From contig CAJVXR010000055.1 in assembly GCA_913009535.1 (NCBI GenBank), positions 1-10,245 of the forward strand: DNA of 10,245 bases, in the 5' to 3' direction. How positions within the stretch are numbered: the stretch's first letter is position 1; each line of letters starts with the position of its first letter. Of this stretch, positions 1-7,862 are shown in pieces. The position numbers and the translations under genes were made by a program. The notes beneath the pieces were generated by a model, which worked only from the letters and a program-made list of their open reading frames with translations, ran no database searches and was not told the origin of the DNA. This DNA is from an uncultured Flavobacteriales bacterium (GTDB lineage: Bacteria > Bacteroidota > Bacteroidia > Flavobacteriales > Flavobacteriaceae).

Positions 1-1087
1 ATTTCTCAACATAACTGATCATCATGTATGTCTGAATACCATCTTTAAGCCAATATTCCGATCTCGGGTTAATAATTAATGAATTATCTAAAACTTTACT
101 TAGTAGTACTTTAAGAAGCTGTAATTCATAAATGAAATTTTCAGGGTAAACCTGCAATATCTTAGAAATAATATTTAGATCATAAATTTTATTATTGTCA
201 TAATCTACATCACTAAAAATATATTTATTTTCATTGTTAATGTTTAACTCTTTACTTAAAAAATCAAATACTTTTTCAGTACTCTTATTAAGTTGACTTT
301 TATTTAAACTATAACTTTCTTTATTTTTATTTTTTAAAAAGACGAGGTTGCCAGCCTCAATTGCGTTATAAGACTCTTCTTTTTCTATATATATCTTTGG
401 GTCATATAACTCATTTGATTCCCAAAAACTATATTTAAAACCATTACTACCAGACAACTCACCCTTTGTTTCTCTAAGTTCTGTTGTTATATTGTAATTA
501 TTTGGAGTCTTTATTTCTAAGGAAGAAATATTGTATTTAGATGAAGGAATATCATTTAAATTTTTATTACTGTAATATGTCCAATTATCTAAATTTAAGG
601 CTGGGACTAAATGCCAATACTGTAAATAATAATCTTTTGAGTTTGTGTATCCAAAACCAGTAAATTTACTACTTGGAACCTTTATTGCGTATTTGATTTT
701 TATTGTAGTATCTAAAGAATCCAACTTGACTACTATAATGTCCTCATAACCCTTTAATCTGTAATAATTTAATTCATTATTTTTAGCATTTTTTATACTA
801 GCTATAGCAGTAAATCCACGTTCTTTTTCTTTAGCAAAATGTATTTTATTGTTATATTCTTCTGCAAAACTCTTTGCTAAAGCAGTGTTTTTTGAAATAA
901 AACTATTATTCCAGTCTAATAAAATAATTGAATCTTGTTTGCCTTTTTTTAATTCTACTAATTCTATTTGTTGATCTACTTTTAATATGTTTAAAATAGT
1001 GTCTAATTCAAACTTGATTTTTATGTCATGTTGACAAAATAATAGGGTAGTAGTTAAGACTAATAAAAGAGTTAAATAGTTTTTCAA
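1..1087 (-). CDS. Exported M1-aminopeptidase-like protein, N-terminal part (cut by window edge)
   Basis: An open frame of 362 codons runs from a TTG at 1087 off the left edge. No ATG lies between this TTG and the upstream in-frame stop at 1106-1108, so TTG is the only reasonable start. Residues 1-17 form a signal peptide (K2, then a Leu/Thr-rich core) ending LLFC-QHD. Cys18 could be a lipobox cysteine, but Phe at -1 is unusual, so either signal peptidase I or II is possible. The segment DWNNS...SKNTALAKSFAEE and the later WLKDGIQTYMM (346-356) match, as far as I recall, a large flavobacterial family annotated as M1 metalloprotease or aminopeptidase, usually about 900 residues. WLKDGIQTY resembles the M1 motif WLNEGFATY, but no HExxH occurs in the visible part; the candidate equivalent is YELQL (320-324). 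Activity is therefore doubtful. It lies 11 bases after the LOG gene and is probably cotranscribed with it. The family call is fairly sure; the function is unknown. Confidence 0.8.
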   Translation of the reverse strand, partial: MKNYLTLLLVLTTTLLFCQHDIKIKFELDTILNILKVDQQIELVELKKGKQDSIILLDWNNSFISKNTALAKSFAEEYNNKIHFAKEKERGFTAIASIKNAKNNELNYYRLKGYEDIIVVKLDSLDTTIKIKYAIKVPSSKFTGFGYTNSKDYYLQYWHLVPALNLDNWTYYSNKNLNDIPSSKYNISSLEIKTPNNYNITTELRETKGELSGSNGFKYSFWESNELYDPKIYIEKEESYNAIEAGNLVFLKNKNKESYSLNKSQLNKSTEKVFDFLSKELNINNENKYIFSDVDYDNNKIYDLNIISKILQVYPENFIYELQLLKVLLSKVLDNSLIINPRSEYWLKDGIQTYMMISYVEK

Positions 1088-1098
1088 AACTTGATTTA

Positions 1099-1785
1099 TT
1101 AAAAGTTAGGACTAAGACCAAAACTTTTATGAAATCCTTCCAGTATTTCGAGAACTTCTTCTTTAGTATCCACAACATGAATTAAATCTAGATCTTTTTT
1201 ACTGATGTTATTTGTTTGAGTTAGTAATGTTTCTTCAATCCAACTCATTAATCCTGACCAAAATTCTGTTCCAACTAAAATAATAGGAAATTTTTCAATT
1301 TTATGAGTTTGTATAAGTGTTATAGCTTCAAAAAGTTCATCTAAAGTTCCAAAACCTCCAGGCATTACTACAAAACCTTGAGAGTATTTCATAAACACAA
1401 CTTTTCTTACAAAAAAGTAATCAAAATCAATTTTCTTGTCGTTATCAATATAGACGTTGTCAAACTGTTCAAATGGCAATTCAATACAAAGACCTACAGA
1501 TCTACCATCATTTTCCTTTGCCCCTTTATTAGCGGCTTCCATTATTCCAGGTCCACCTCCAGTTATAACTCCGTAACCTGACTTGACTATACTTTGAGCT
1601 ATTTCAGTGGAAAGTTGATAATATTTATCATTTCTTTTAGTTCTTGCAGAACCAAATATAGAAACACAGGGTCCAATTTTACTCATTTTTTCAAACCCTT
1701 GGACAAATTCCCCCATGATCTTGAATATCGCCCATGAGTCATTTGTTTTTATTTCATTCCAACCTTTTGGATTTAATTTTGACAT
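1099..1785 (-). CDS. LOG/TIGR00730-family nucleoside 5'-monophosphate phosphoribohydrolase
   Basis: This 228-residue cytosolic Rossmann-fold protein belongs to the LOG family. Characterised members hydrolyse the N-glycosidic bond of nucleoside 5'-monophosphates (cytokinin ribotides or AMP), giving free base and ribose 5-phosphate. Visible signatures are VSIFGSAR (41-48), TGGGPGIMEAAN (75-86), R127/K128 in FVRKVVFMKYS, and the defining PGGFGTLDE (142-150), whose glycines and Glu form the phosphate and catalytic site. It carries about 35 residues before the first beta strand, so it is longer than the usual ~190-residue LOG proteins; this longer form is common in Bacteroidota. The ATG at 1785 is the first in frame and lies 12 bases after the uvrA stop. 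The leader is A-rich with no Shine-Dalgarno. It sits between uvrA and the M1-like gene on the same strand. Older databases call this family lysine decarboxylase, which is a misannotation. The true substrate cannot be read from sequence. Confidence 0.93.
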   Translation of the reverse strand: MSKLNPKGWNEIKTNDSWAIFKIMGEFVQGFEKMSKIGPCVSIFGSARTKRNDKYYQLSTEIAQSIVKSGYGVITGGGPGIMEAANKGAKENDGRSVGLCIELPFEQFDNVYIDNDKKIDFDYFFVRKVVFMKYSQGFVVMPGGFGTLDELFEAITLIQTHKIEKFPIILVGTEFWSGLMSWIEETLLTQTNNISKKDLDLIHVVDTKEEVLEILEGFHKSFGLSPNF

Positions 1786-1797
1786 ATTTTTTTTATT

Positions 1798-4629
1798 CTA
1801 ATTTAATTCTTTTTTTAAGAATTGTCCAGTGTAACTTAATTTATTATTTATAATGTCCTCTGGTTTTCCATTGAAAATTATTTTACCTCCATTTTTACCA
1901 CCCTCTGGACCTATATCAATTATATGGTCAACCATTTTAATTACATCTAAATTATGTTCTATGACCAATACTGTATTTCCTTTATCTACTAGTTTGTTTA
2001 AAACTATCATTAAAACTCTAATGTCTTCAAAATGTAGACCAGTAGTGGGCTCGTCAAGTATGTAGAAAGTATTGCCTGTGTCAATTTTAGATAATTCACT
2101 TGCTAATTTGATTCTTTGAGCTTCACCACCAGATAATGTGGTGCTTTGTTGCCCTAGACTTATATAACCCAAACCAACATCTTGAATAGTCTTTAATTTT
2201 TTATAAATCTTTGGTATATGTTCAAAAAAACTAACGGCCTCATTTATTGTCATTTGAAGAACATCGCTGATTGACTTTCCTTTATATCTAATGTCTAATG
2301 TTTCACGATTAAACCGCTTACCTAAACATACTTCACACTCTACAAATACATCTGGTAGAAAGTTCATTTCTATAAGTTTTAATCCACCACCTTTACAGTT
2401 TTCACATCTACCTCCAGTTACATTAAAACTAAATCTTCCAGGCTTATACCCTCTAATTAAAGATTCAGGGACTTTAGAATATAGTGTTCTAACTTCAGAA
2501 AATAATCCTGTATATGTAGCAGGGTTACTTCTTGGTGTTCTTCCAATTGGAGACTGATTTATATCTATAACTTTATCTATATGTTCAAGTCCTTTTACTG
2601 ATTTATAGGGAAGTATATCCTTAAACCCATTAAAATAATAATTATTCATTATGGGGTATAGAGTTTCATTAATTAATGAAGATTTTCCACTACCAGAAAC
2701 TCCAGTTACACCAATCATTTTATTCAGAGGGATTTTTAAACTTACATTTTTTAAATTATTTCCTGTACAGCCAGTTAGTATAATCTCTTTAGAATTGCCA
2801 CTTCTTCTTTTTTTTGGCCTTATAATTTGTTTAATATTATTTAGATAATCAGCTGTTAGTGAGCGGCTTTTTTTTATGTCACTCAAATTTCCTTGAGAAA
2901 TTATTTCTCCTCCGTGCTTACCTGCAAAAGGGCCAATATCGATAATGTGATCCGCACTTTCCATCATGTCTTTATCATGTTCGACAACAATAATTGAATT
3001 GCCAATATCCCTCAGGGATTCTAAAGATTTTATCAATTTCTCATTATCTCTTTGATGAAGACCTATGCTAGGTTCATCTAGGATATACAAAACTCCAACT
3101 AGCTGAGAGCCGATTTGTGTAGCTAATCTAATTCTTTGACTTTCCCCACCTGATAGAGTTTTTGCGCTCCTACTAAGAGTTAAATAATCTAAACCTACAT
3201 TTATTAAAAACTGTAGTCTACTTTTTATTTCTTTATTAATATCTTCTGATATTTTCTTTTGATTTTCATTAAGCTTGTTATCTAAGTTTTTAAACCACTC
3301 CAGTAGTTCTGAAATATCTTTATTAACAAGCTGGTCAATATTTTTATCGTTTATTTTAAAATAAAGAGACTCTTTATTTAATCTAGTTCCGTTACAATCT
3401 TCACACTTTACACTATTCATGAAGTTCTTAGCCCATCTTTTTATAGACATGGACTCAGCATTATCAAATTGATACTTGATAAAATTAATAATTCCTTCAA
3501 AATCAATTTTATATTCTCTTTTAACCCCTAAAGATTTACTTTCAACAATGAAATCATCTTTTCCTCCGTAAAGAATCATTTCAATAGCTTTTTTCGGAAT
3601 ATTTTTTACAGGATCTTTTAAGCTAAAATCATGTTTTTTTGCAATAGTTTCAATTTGTTTATATATCCATGATCCTTTTTTATTCTCCAAAACAGAGATT
3701 CCTCCATTTTCTATTGATTTGTTTTTGTCAACTATGATTTTATTAACATTAACCACATTAACAATACCTATTCCGTTACAACTTTCACAAGCTCCTTTTG
3801 GAGAATTAAATGAGAAATTATTTGGTTCTGGGTTTTGATATGAAATTCCAGTTGATTCACACATTAAGTTTTTACTGAAATATCTAAAAGAATCATCTTC
3901 TATATTAACTAACATAATTGTTCCTTCTCCATGATACATCGCAGTTTTGATACTCTCTAACAATCTTTTTTGATTATTTACATCATTACTTAGTTTTAGT
4001 TTATCGATTACTATTTCAATATCATGAATCTTATATCTATCTAATTTAAGACCCTTTGTTAAATCTAAAATTTCACCATCTACTCTAACCTGAGTAAAGC
4101 CTTGCTTACTTATTTGTTCAAATAACTCTCTATAATGACCTTTTCTAGATTTAATGACCGGAGATAAAAGAACTACTTTTTTATTGGAATAATTTTTTTG
4201 AATCAATTCAATTATTTGATCATCTGAGTAGCTGACCATTTTTTTATCTGTTTTATAACTATATGCTTCGCTAGCCCTAGCATAAAGTAATCTTAAAAAA
4301 TCATAAATTTCAGTTATTGTTCCTACAGTAGATCTTGGAGATTTATTTGTTGACTTTTGTTCTATTGCAATAACCGGAGATAGACCATCAATTTTATCAA
4401 CATCAGGTCTTTCTAAATTACCTAAAAACTGTCTTGCATAAGATGAAAAAGTCTCTATGTATCTTCTTTGTCCTTCGGCGTATATGGTATCAAATGCTAA
4501 AGAAGATTTACCACTACCAGATAGTCCAGTAATTACAACTAATTTATCTCTAGGAATAGAGACGTCTATGTTTTTTAAATTATGTGATTTGGCTCCTCTA
4601 ATCTCAATTTTACTCTCGACTTCTTTCAT
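1798..4629 (-). CDS. uvrA: UvrABC excinuclease subunit A (UvrA)
   Basis: UvrA is the dimeric ATPase that finds bulky DNA lesions and loads UvrB in nucleotide excision repair. At 943 residues it is full length. Both ABC modules are intact. Module I has Walker A GLSGSGKS (35-42, K41), signature TLSGGESQR (491-499) and Walker B ILDEPS (516-521). Module II has Walker A GVSGSGKS (643-650, K649), signature TLSGGEAQR (831-839) and Walker B ILDEPT (857-862). Two zinc sites are complete: C281/C284 with C409/C412, and C742/C745 with C765/C768. A third site found in many UvrAs is mostly absent: positions equivalent to the E. coli CPDH and CPIC ligands are S124, T127, C257 and T260. The ATG at 4629 is the only possible Met start near the conserved RGAKSHNLKNI (11-21). 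It lies 55 bases after ggt, with its own promoter, and heads the LOG and M1-like genes. Function is near certain. Confidence 0.98.
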   Translation of the reverse strand: MKEVESKIEIRGAKSHNLKNIDVSIPRDKLVVITGLSGSGKSSLAFDTIYAEGQRRYIETFSSYARQFLGNLERPDVDKIDGLSPVIAIEQKSTNKSPRSTVGTITEIYDFLRLLYARASEAYSYKTDKKMVSYSDDQIIELIQKNYSNKKVVLLSPVIKSRKGHYRELFEQISKQGFTQVRVDGEILDLTKGLKLDRYKIHDIEIVIDKLKLSNDVNNQKRLLESIKTAMYHGEGTIMLVNIEDDSFRYFSKNLMCESTGISYQNPEPNNFSFNSPKGACESCNGIGIVNVVNVNKIIVDKNKSIENGGISVLENKKGSWIYKQIETIAKKHDFSLKDPVKNIPKKAIEMILYGGKDDFIVESKSLGVKREYKIDFEGIINFIKYQFDNAESMSIKRWAKNFMNSVKCEDCNGTRLNKESLYFKINDKNIDQLVNKDISELLEWFKNLDNKLNENQKKISEDINKEIKSRLQFLINVGLDYLTLSRSAKTLSGGESQRIRLATQIGSQLVGVLYILDEPSIGLHQRDNEKLIKSLESLRDIGNSIIVVEHDKDMMESADHIIDIGPFAGKHGGEIISQGNLSDIKKSRSLTADYLNNIKQIIRPKKRRSGNSKEIILTGCTGNNLKNVSLKIPLNKMIGVTGVSGSGKSSLINETLYPIMNNYYFNGFKDILPYKSVKGLEHIDKVIDINQSPIGRTPRSNPATYTGLFSEVRTLYSKVPESLIRGYKPGRFSFNVTGGRCENCKGGGLKLIEMNFLPDVFVECEVCLGKRFNRETLDIRYKGKSISDVLQMTINEAVSFFEHIPKIYKKLKTIQDVGLGYISLGQQSTTLSGGEAQRIKLASELSKIDTGNTFYILDEPTTGLHFEDIRVLMIVLNKLVDKGNTVLVIEHNLDVIKMVDHIIDIGPEGGKNGGKIIFNGKPEDIINNKLSYTGQFLKKELN

Positions 4630-4633
4630 GCTA

Positions 4634-4641
4634 CAAATCTA
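4634..4641 (-). promoter_or_regulatory. Putative uvrA promoter, -7 element
   Basis: On the minus strand this reads TAGATTTG, a perfect match to the Bacteroidota primary-sigma -7 consensus TAnnTTTG. A TTTG at 4668-4665 lies 23 bases upstream, at the outer end of the accepted spacing for the -33 element; this is the only promoter in the window with a recognisable -33 box. The element ends only 4 bases before the uvrA ATG, so transcription from it would give an mRNA with almost no leader. Read-through from ggt is the alternative source of uvrA message. The match is seen directly; promoter activity is inferred. Confidence 0.5.
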
Positions 4642-4684
4642 CAATTTTATGATTCTTAATGTGACAAAATAGTGTGTTATATTT

Positions 4685-6409
4685 TTAAAATCCAACAGCT
4701 TTATCGTCACCTCTTTTATCCGCCCCACCTTCAATTTTACCATCGTTTAAAACTAAAATACCTTCAACTTTTGATGTTATTTTAGAACTGTCAAAATGAG
4801 TTTTATATCCATCTGTAGCTACCTTATCCGTAATTTGTTTATCAAATCCAGTTGTTTCGAATAATATTACATCTGGCAACCATTGATGGTGAAACCTTGG
4901 TGCATTAACTGCTTCTTGCATACTCATCTTAAATTCATGAATATTTAATATAGTCTGCAAAACAGATGTAATTATAGTTGACCCACCCGGTGTACCTAAA
5001 ATCATGTATAAATCATTATTTTTTTCAACTATTGTTGGTGTCATTGAACTGAGCATTCTTTTACCTGCTTCAATACTATTTACTTTAGAACCAATCAGTC
5101 CGTACATGTTTGGAACACCAGGTTTACTACTGAAATCATCCATTTCATTATTTAAAAAAAAACCTAATTCATCAGAATATAATTTAGAACCGTATGCAGC
5201 ATTTAATGTTGTAGTTGCAGAAACTGAATTACCAAACTGATCTAAGATAGAATAATGCGTAGTTTCATTACTTTCACTAATATTAATTTTTCCTGGATTA
5301 AGGTCTTTAGATAGAGTAGGAGTGGAAAAAGAAAAGTCTTTCATCCTATCTGATAAATATTTTTGACTTGTGATCTCTTTGTAAGGAATTTCATTAAAAT
5401 CAGGATCTCCTAAATAAAAGCTTCTATCGGCATATGCTCTTCTTTCTGCTTCAACTAAAACCTTTATGTACTCAACCGAGTTGTGGCCATAGCTTTTAAG
5501 ATCATATGGATTAATCATTTTCATGATTTGTTCCAAACAAATTCCACCACTAGAAGGCGGAGACATTGAGATTATTTTTAAATCATCATACTCAAAAACA
5601 ATAGGATCTCTCCATTTTGGTTTATACAACTTAAGGTCCTCCATAGTTATTATACCTCCGTTTTTTTCTAGAAAACGAACTAATTTAGTTGCTGTTTCAC
5701 CTCTATAAAACTCGTCTTTACCATTTAACATTATTCTTTTTAAGGTATTAGCTAATGCTGGATATTTGATTGTGTCATTTTCTTTCCAATTTTCAATCCA
5801 TAGAGTTGATTTCCCAACCTCTTTAGCTATTCCATCTTCAAAAGCATTAAGATTATTAATTTGAGAATAATATTTTGTTAATCTATCTTCTTGTTTTTTT
5901 GTAACTACAACCCCTTTTAAAGCTAGTTTAATCACTGGCTCAAATATATCTTCAATTGGCAGAGTACCAAATTTTTCATATACCGCAAACACACCAGCAA
6001 CTGTACCTGGGACTCCTACTGCTAGTCCTCCAACTGTACTTAATCCATTTATAACATTACCGTTTTCATCTAAGTACATGTCCTTAGTTGCGCCCATCGG
6101 AGCTTTCTCTCTGTAATCTAACGCTCCAATTTCACCACTATTTTTTCTATAAACCATAAATCCACCACCACCAATATTACCAGCAAAAGGGTAAGCTACA
6201 GCTAAAGCTAGTTCTGTAGCAACCATTGCATCAAAGGCATTACCACCTTTTTTTAATATTTCAATCCCTATTTTAGAGGCTTCCTCTCTAGCCGTAACTA
6301 CCATTGCATTTTCTGACACAACCCCTATTATAGGTTTTTTGTTATTGCAGCTAAATTGAGAAAACATGATCAGTAAAATTAAGTATCGATATAACATAAT
6401 TTGGTACAT
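4685..6409 (-). CDS. ggt: Gamma-glutamyltransferase (glutathione hydrolase), probable lipoprotein
   Basis: GGT is an N-terminal nucleophile hydrolase that cleaves or transfers the gamma-glutamyl group of glutathione and related compounds outside the cytoplasm. The 574-residue precursor should self-cleave before T383 in NETTHYS, the Thr nucleophile, giving large and small subunits. Other catalytic positions are present: R100 in LDYREKAP, N421/D424 in NNEMDDF, S454/S455 in LSSMTPTI, the oxyanion glycines G475/G476 in GTPGGS, and the lid loop KPGVPNMYGLIG (429-440). The hydrophobic N-terminus ends FSQFSC-NNKK, so C21 is a likely lipobox cysteine; I recall flavobacterial GGTs often having this form. 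Two ATGs are possible, at 6409 and 6397. The first is preferred because an AGGA lies 5 bases before it, and both keep the signal peptide. It is divergent from glmM and upstream of uvrA. Whether it is cotranscribed with uvrA is uncertain. Confidence 0.96.
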   Translation of the reverse strand: MYQIMLYRYLILLIMFSQFSCNNKKPIIGVVSENAMVVTAREEASKIGIEILKKGGNAFDAMVATELALAVAYPFAGNIGGGGFMVYRKNSGEIGALDYREKAPMGATKDMYLDENGNVINGLSTVGGLAVGVPGTVAGVFAVYEKFGTLPIEDIFEPVIKLALKGVVVTKKQEDRLTKYYSQINNLNAFEDGIAKEVGKSTLWIENWKENDTIKYPALANTLKRIMLNGKDEFYRGETATKLVRFLEKNGGIITMEDLKLYKPKWRDPIVFEYDDLKIISMSPPSSGGICLEQIMKMINPYDLKSYGHNSVEYIKVLVEAERRAYADRSFYLGDPDFNEIPYKEITSQKYLSDRMKDFSFSTPTLSKDLNPGKINISESNETTHYSILDQFGNSVSATTTLNAAYGSKLYSDELGFFLNNEMDDFSSKPGVPNMYGLIGSKVNSIEAGKRMLSSMTPTIVEKNNDLYMILGTPGGSTIITSVLQTILNIHEFKMSMQEAVNAPRFHHQWLPDVILFETTGFDKQITDKVATDGYKTHFDSSKITSKVEGILVLNDGKIEGGADKRGDDKAVGF

Positions 6410-6414
6410 TTTTG

Positions 6415-6418
6415 TCCT
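6415..6418 (-). promoter_or_regulatory. Shine-Dalgarno-like AGGA before ggt
   Basis: Read on the minus strand, AGGA ends 5 bases before the ATG at 6409. It is the only convincing Shine-Dalgarno-like motif I see among the gene starts here; the other leaders are A/T-rich without one, as is usual in Bacteroidota. It supports the 6409 start over the in-frame ATG at 6397. A four-base match can occur by chance. Confidence 0.4.
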
Positions 6419-6431
6419 AAAAATACTTATT

Positions 6432-6439
6432 CAAAATTA
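6432..6439 (-). promoter_or_regulatory. Putative ggt promoter, -7 element
   Basis: The minus strand reads TAATTTTG, a perfect TAnnTTTG match, ending 22 bases before the ggt ATG. That spacing leaves a leader of roughly 18 bases containing the AGGA. No clear TTG -33 element is found at 17-23 bases upstream. The expected -33 position falls on the glmM -7 element at 6460-6467, so the two divergent promoters appear to overlap. Confidence 0.45.
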
Positions 6440-6459
6440 GAATTGAAACTATGATGTAG

Positions 6460-6467
6460 TATATTTG
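6460..6467 (+). promoter_or_regulatory. Putative glmM promoter, -7 element
   Basis: TATATTTG is a perfect match to the TAnnTTTG consensus and ends 15 bases before the glmM ATG, predicting a short A-rich leader of about 11 bases. No exact TTG -33 element is present at standard spacing; TTAG at 6437-6440 is the nearest and lies inside the ggt -7 element on the other strand. Promoter function is inferred from the match and position. Confidence 0.45.
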
Positions 6468-6482
6468 TAAAAAAAATATTAA

Positions 6483-7862
6483 ATGACATTAATCAAATCA
6501 ATTTCAGGTATTAGAGGAACAATAGGAGGGGTAGTAGGGGATAACCTTACTCCATTGGATATTGTAAAATTCACTTCTGCTTATGGAGTTTGGATTAAAC
6601 GTCATAGTAGTTTAAATAAAATTGTCATTGGTAGAGATGCAAGAATCTCAGGTTCTATGGTTCAAAACTTGGTGATGAATACATTAGTTGGTTTAGGTTT
6701 TGATGTTGTAGATATAGGACTTTCAACAACTCCAACTGTAGAGATAGCTGTTCCTTTAGAAAATGCTAGTGGAGGAGTAATCATTACAGCTAGTCATAAT
6801 CCTAAGCAGTGGAATGCCTTAAAGTTGTTGAACAATAAGGGTGAATTTCTAAATGCAACTGATGGAGTTGAGATTTTAGAATTAGCAGAAAATTCTGGTT
6901 TTGAGTATAATCAAGTGGATAAACTAGGTAAAATAACGCAAGTTGATAATTATATAGATATTCATATTGATCAAGTTTTATCTTTAGATGTCTTAGATGT
7001 AGAAAAAATTAAATCTTCAAAATTTAAAGTAGTAGTTGATGCAGTTAATTCAACTGGAGGCATCGCTGTGCCAAAACTTTTAAAAAAACTTGGAGTAGAG
7101 GTAATTGAACTTTATTGTGAACCAAATGGACATTTTCCTCATAACCCTGAACCATTAAAGGAAAACTTAACAGACCTGTCAAAGCTAGTAATAGAGAATA
7201 GTGCAGATCTTGGAATTGTAGTTGATCCAGATGTTGATCGTTTAGCTTTTGTTTGTGAAGATGGTAGTGTCTTCGGGGAGGAATATACATTAGTTGCATG
7301 TTCAGATTTTGTACTTAGTAAGACTCCAGGACCTACAGTTAGTAATCTAAGCTCTACACGTGCTCTAAGAGACATAACTATTAAGCATGACTGTTTTTAT
7401 GAATCTAGTGCGGTAGGAGAAGTCAATGTGGTTGAAATGATGAAAAAAAACAATGCAGTTATTGGAGGTGAAGGTAACGGAGGAGTTATCTATCCAAAAT
7501 CTCATTATGGAAGAGACTCAATTGTAGGTATAGCTCTATTTTTAAATTTATTAGCTGAAAAAAATATTTCTGTTCTTAAATTAAAGCAAGAGTATCCGTC
7601 ATACTTTATGAGTAAACAAAAACTTCAACTTAACGATAACTTAGATTTTGAAGCTATTAAAGATTTTTTAATAGCCACACATTCTTCTGAAAATATTAAT
7701 GTTATTGATGGATTGAAGATTGACTTTGAAAAATCTTGGGTTCAACTAAGAAAAAGTAATACAGAGCCTATAATAAGAATATATAGTGAGGCTAAAACTC
7801 AAGAATTAGCAGATAAACTAGCAAACAAATTCATTAAAGACATATCCGATAAGTTTCTGTAA
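6483..7862 (+). CDS. glmM: Phosphoglucosamine mutase (alpha-D-phosphohexomutase family)
   Basis: The enzyme interconverts glucosamine 6-phosphate and glucosamine 1-phosphate in the cytosol, the step before UDP-GlcNAc synthesis for peptidoglycan and LPS. The 459 residues have the four-domain phosphohexomutase pattern: SISGIRGT (6-13) near the N-terminus; the phosphoserine loop TASHNP (102-107, S104); the metal loop DPDVDR (248-253); the sugar-recognition loop GEGNGG (329-334); and the phosphate-binding loop RKSNTEPIIRI (423-433). The start MTLIKSISGIRGTIGG matches Bacteroidota proteins annotated as GlmM, as I recall them. The ATG at 6483 begins the conserved N-terminus directly. The gene is alone on its strand, divergent from ggt, and its TAA abuts the stop of the convergent acyltransferase. 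Substrate choice within this family (glucosamine, glucose or mannose phosphates) is hard to read from motifs, so the family is certain and the exact substrate likely. Confidence 0.93.
   Translation: MTLIKSISGIRGTIGGVVGDNLTPLDIVKFTSAYGVWIKRHSSLNKIVIGRDARISGSMVQNLVMNTLVGLGFDVVDIGLSTTPTVEIAVPLENASGGVIITASHNPKQWNALKLLNNKGEFLNATDGVEILELAENSGFEYNQVDKLGKITQVDNYIDIHIDQVLSLDVLDVEKIKSSKFKVVVDAVNSTGGIAVPKLLKKLGVEVIELYCEPNGHFPHNPEPLKENLTDLSKLVIENSADLGIVVDPDVDRLAFVCEDGSVFGEEYTLVACSDFVLSKTPGPTVSNLSSTRALRDITIKHDCFYESSAVGEVNVVEMMKKNNAVIGGEGNGGVIYPKSHYGRDSIVGIALFLNLLAEKNISVLKLKQEYPSYFMSKQKLQLNDNLDFEAIKDFLIATHSSENINVIDGLKIDFEKSWVQLRKSNTEPIIRIYSEAKTQELADKLANKFIKDISDKFL

Noticed and set aside
1099..1785. Lysine decarboxylase annotation for the LOG gene
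   Set aside because: PGGxGTxxE is the LOG phosphoribohydrolase motif. The lysine decarboxylase name for this family is historical, and there is no PLP-enzyme fold here.
1378..2848. Several plus-strand open frames of 65-88 codons (also at 4457-4672, 5004-5240, 5523-5708 and 8092-8313)
   Set aside because: Each is antisense to a confidently identified gene (LOG, uvrA, ggt or the acyltransferase). They have low-complexity composition and no motif or promoter.
4630..4684. Terminator or small RNA between ggt and uvrA
   Set aside because: The 55 bases show no G/C-rich inverted repeat with a T-tract. The only supported signal is the uvrA promoter.
7045..7375. Two overlapping minus-strand open frames of 84 and 78 codons
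   Set aside because: Both are antisense to the well-conserved glmM metal-loop region and have no start signals or recognisable domains.
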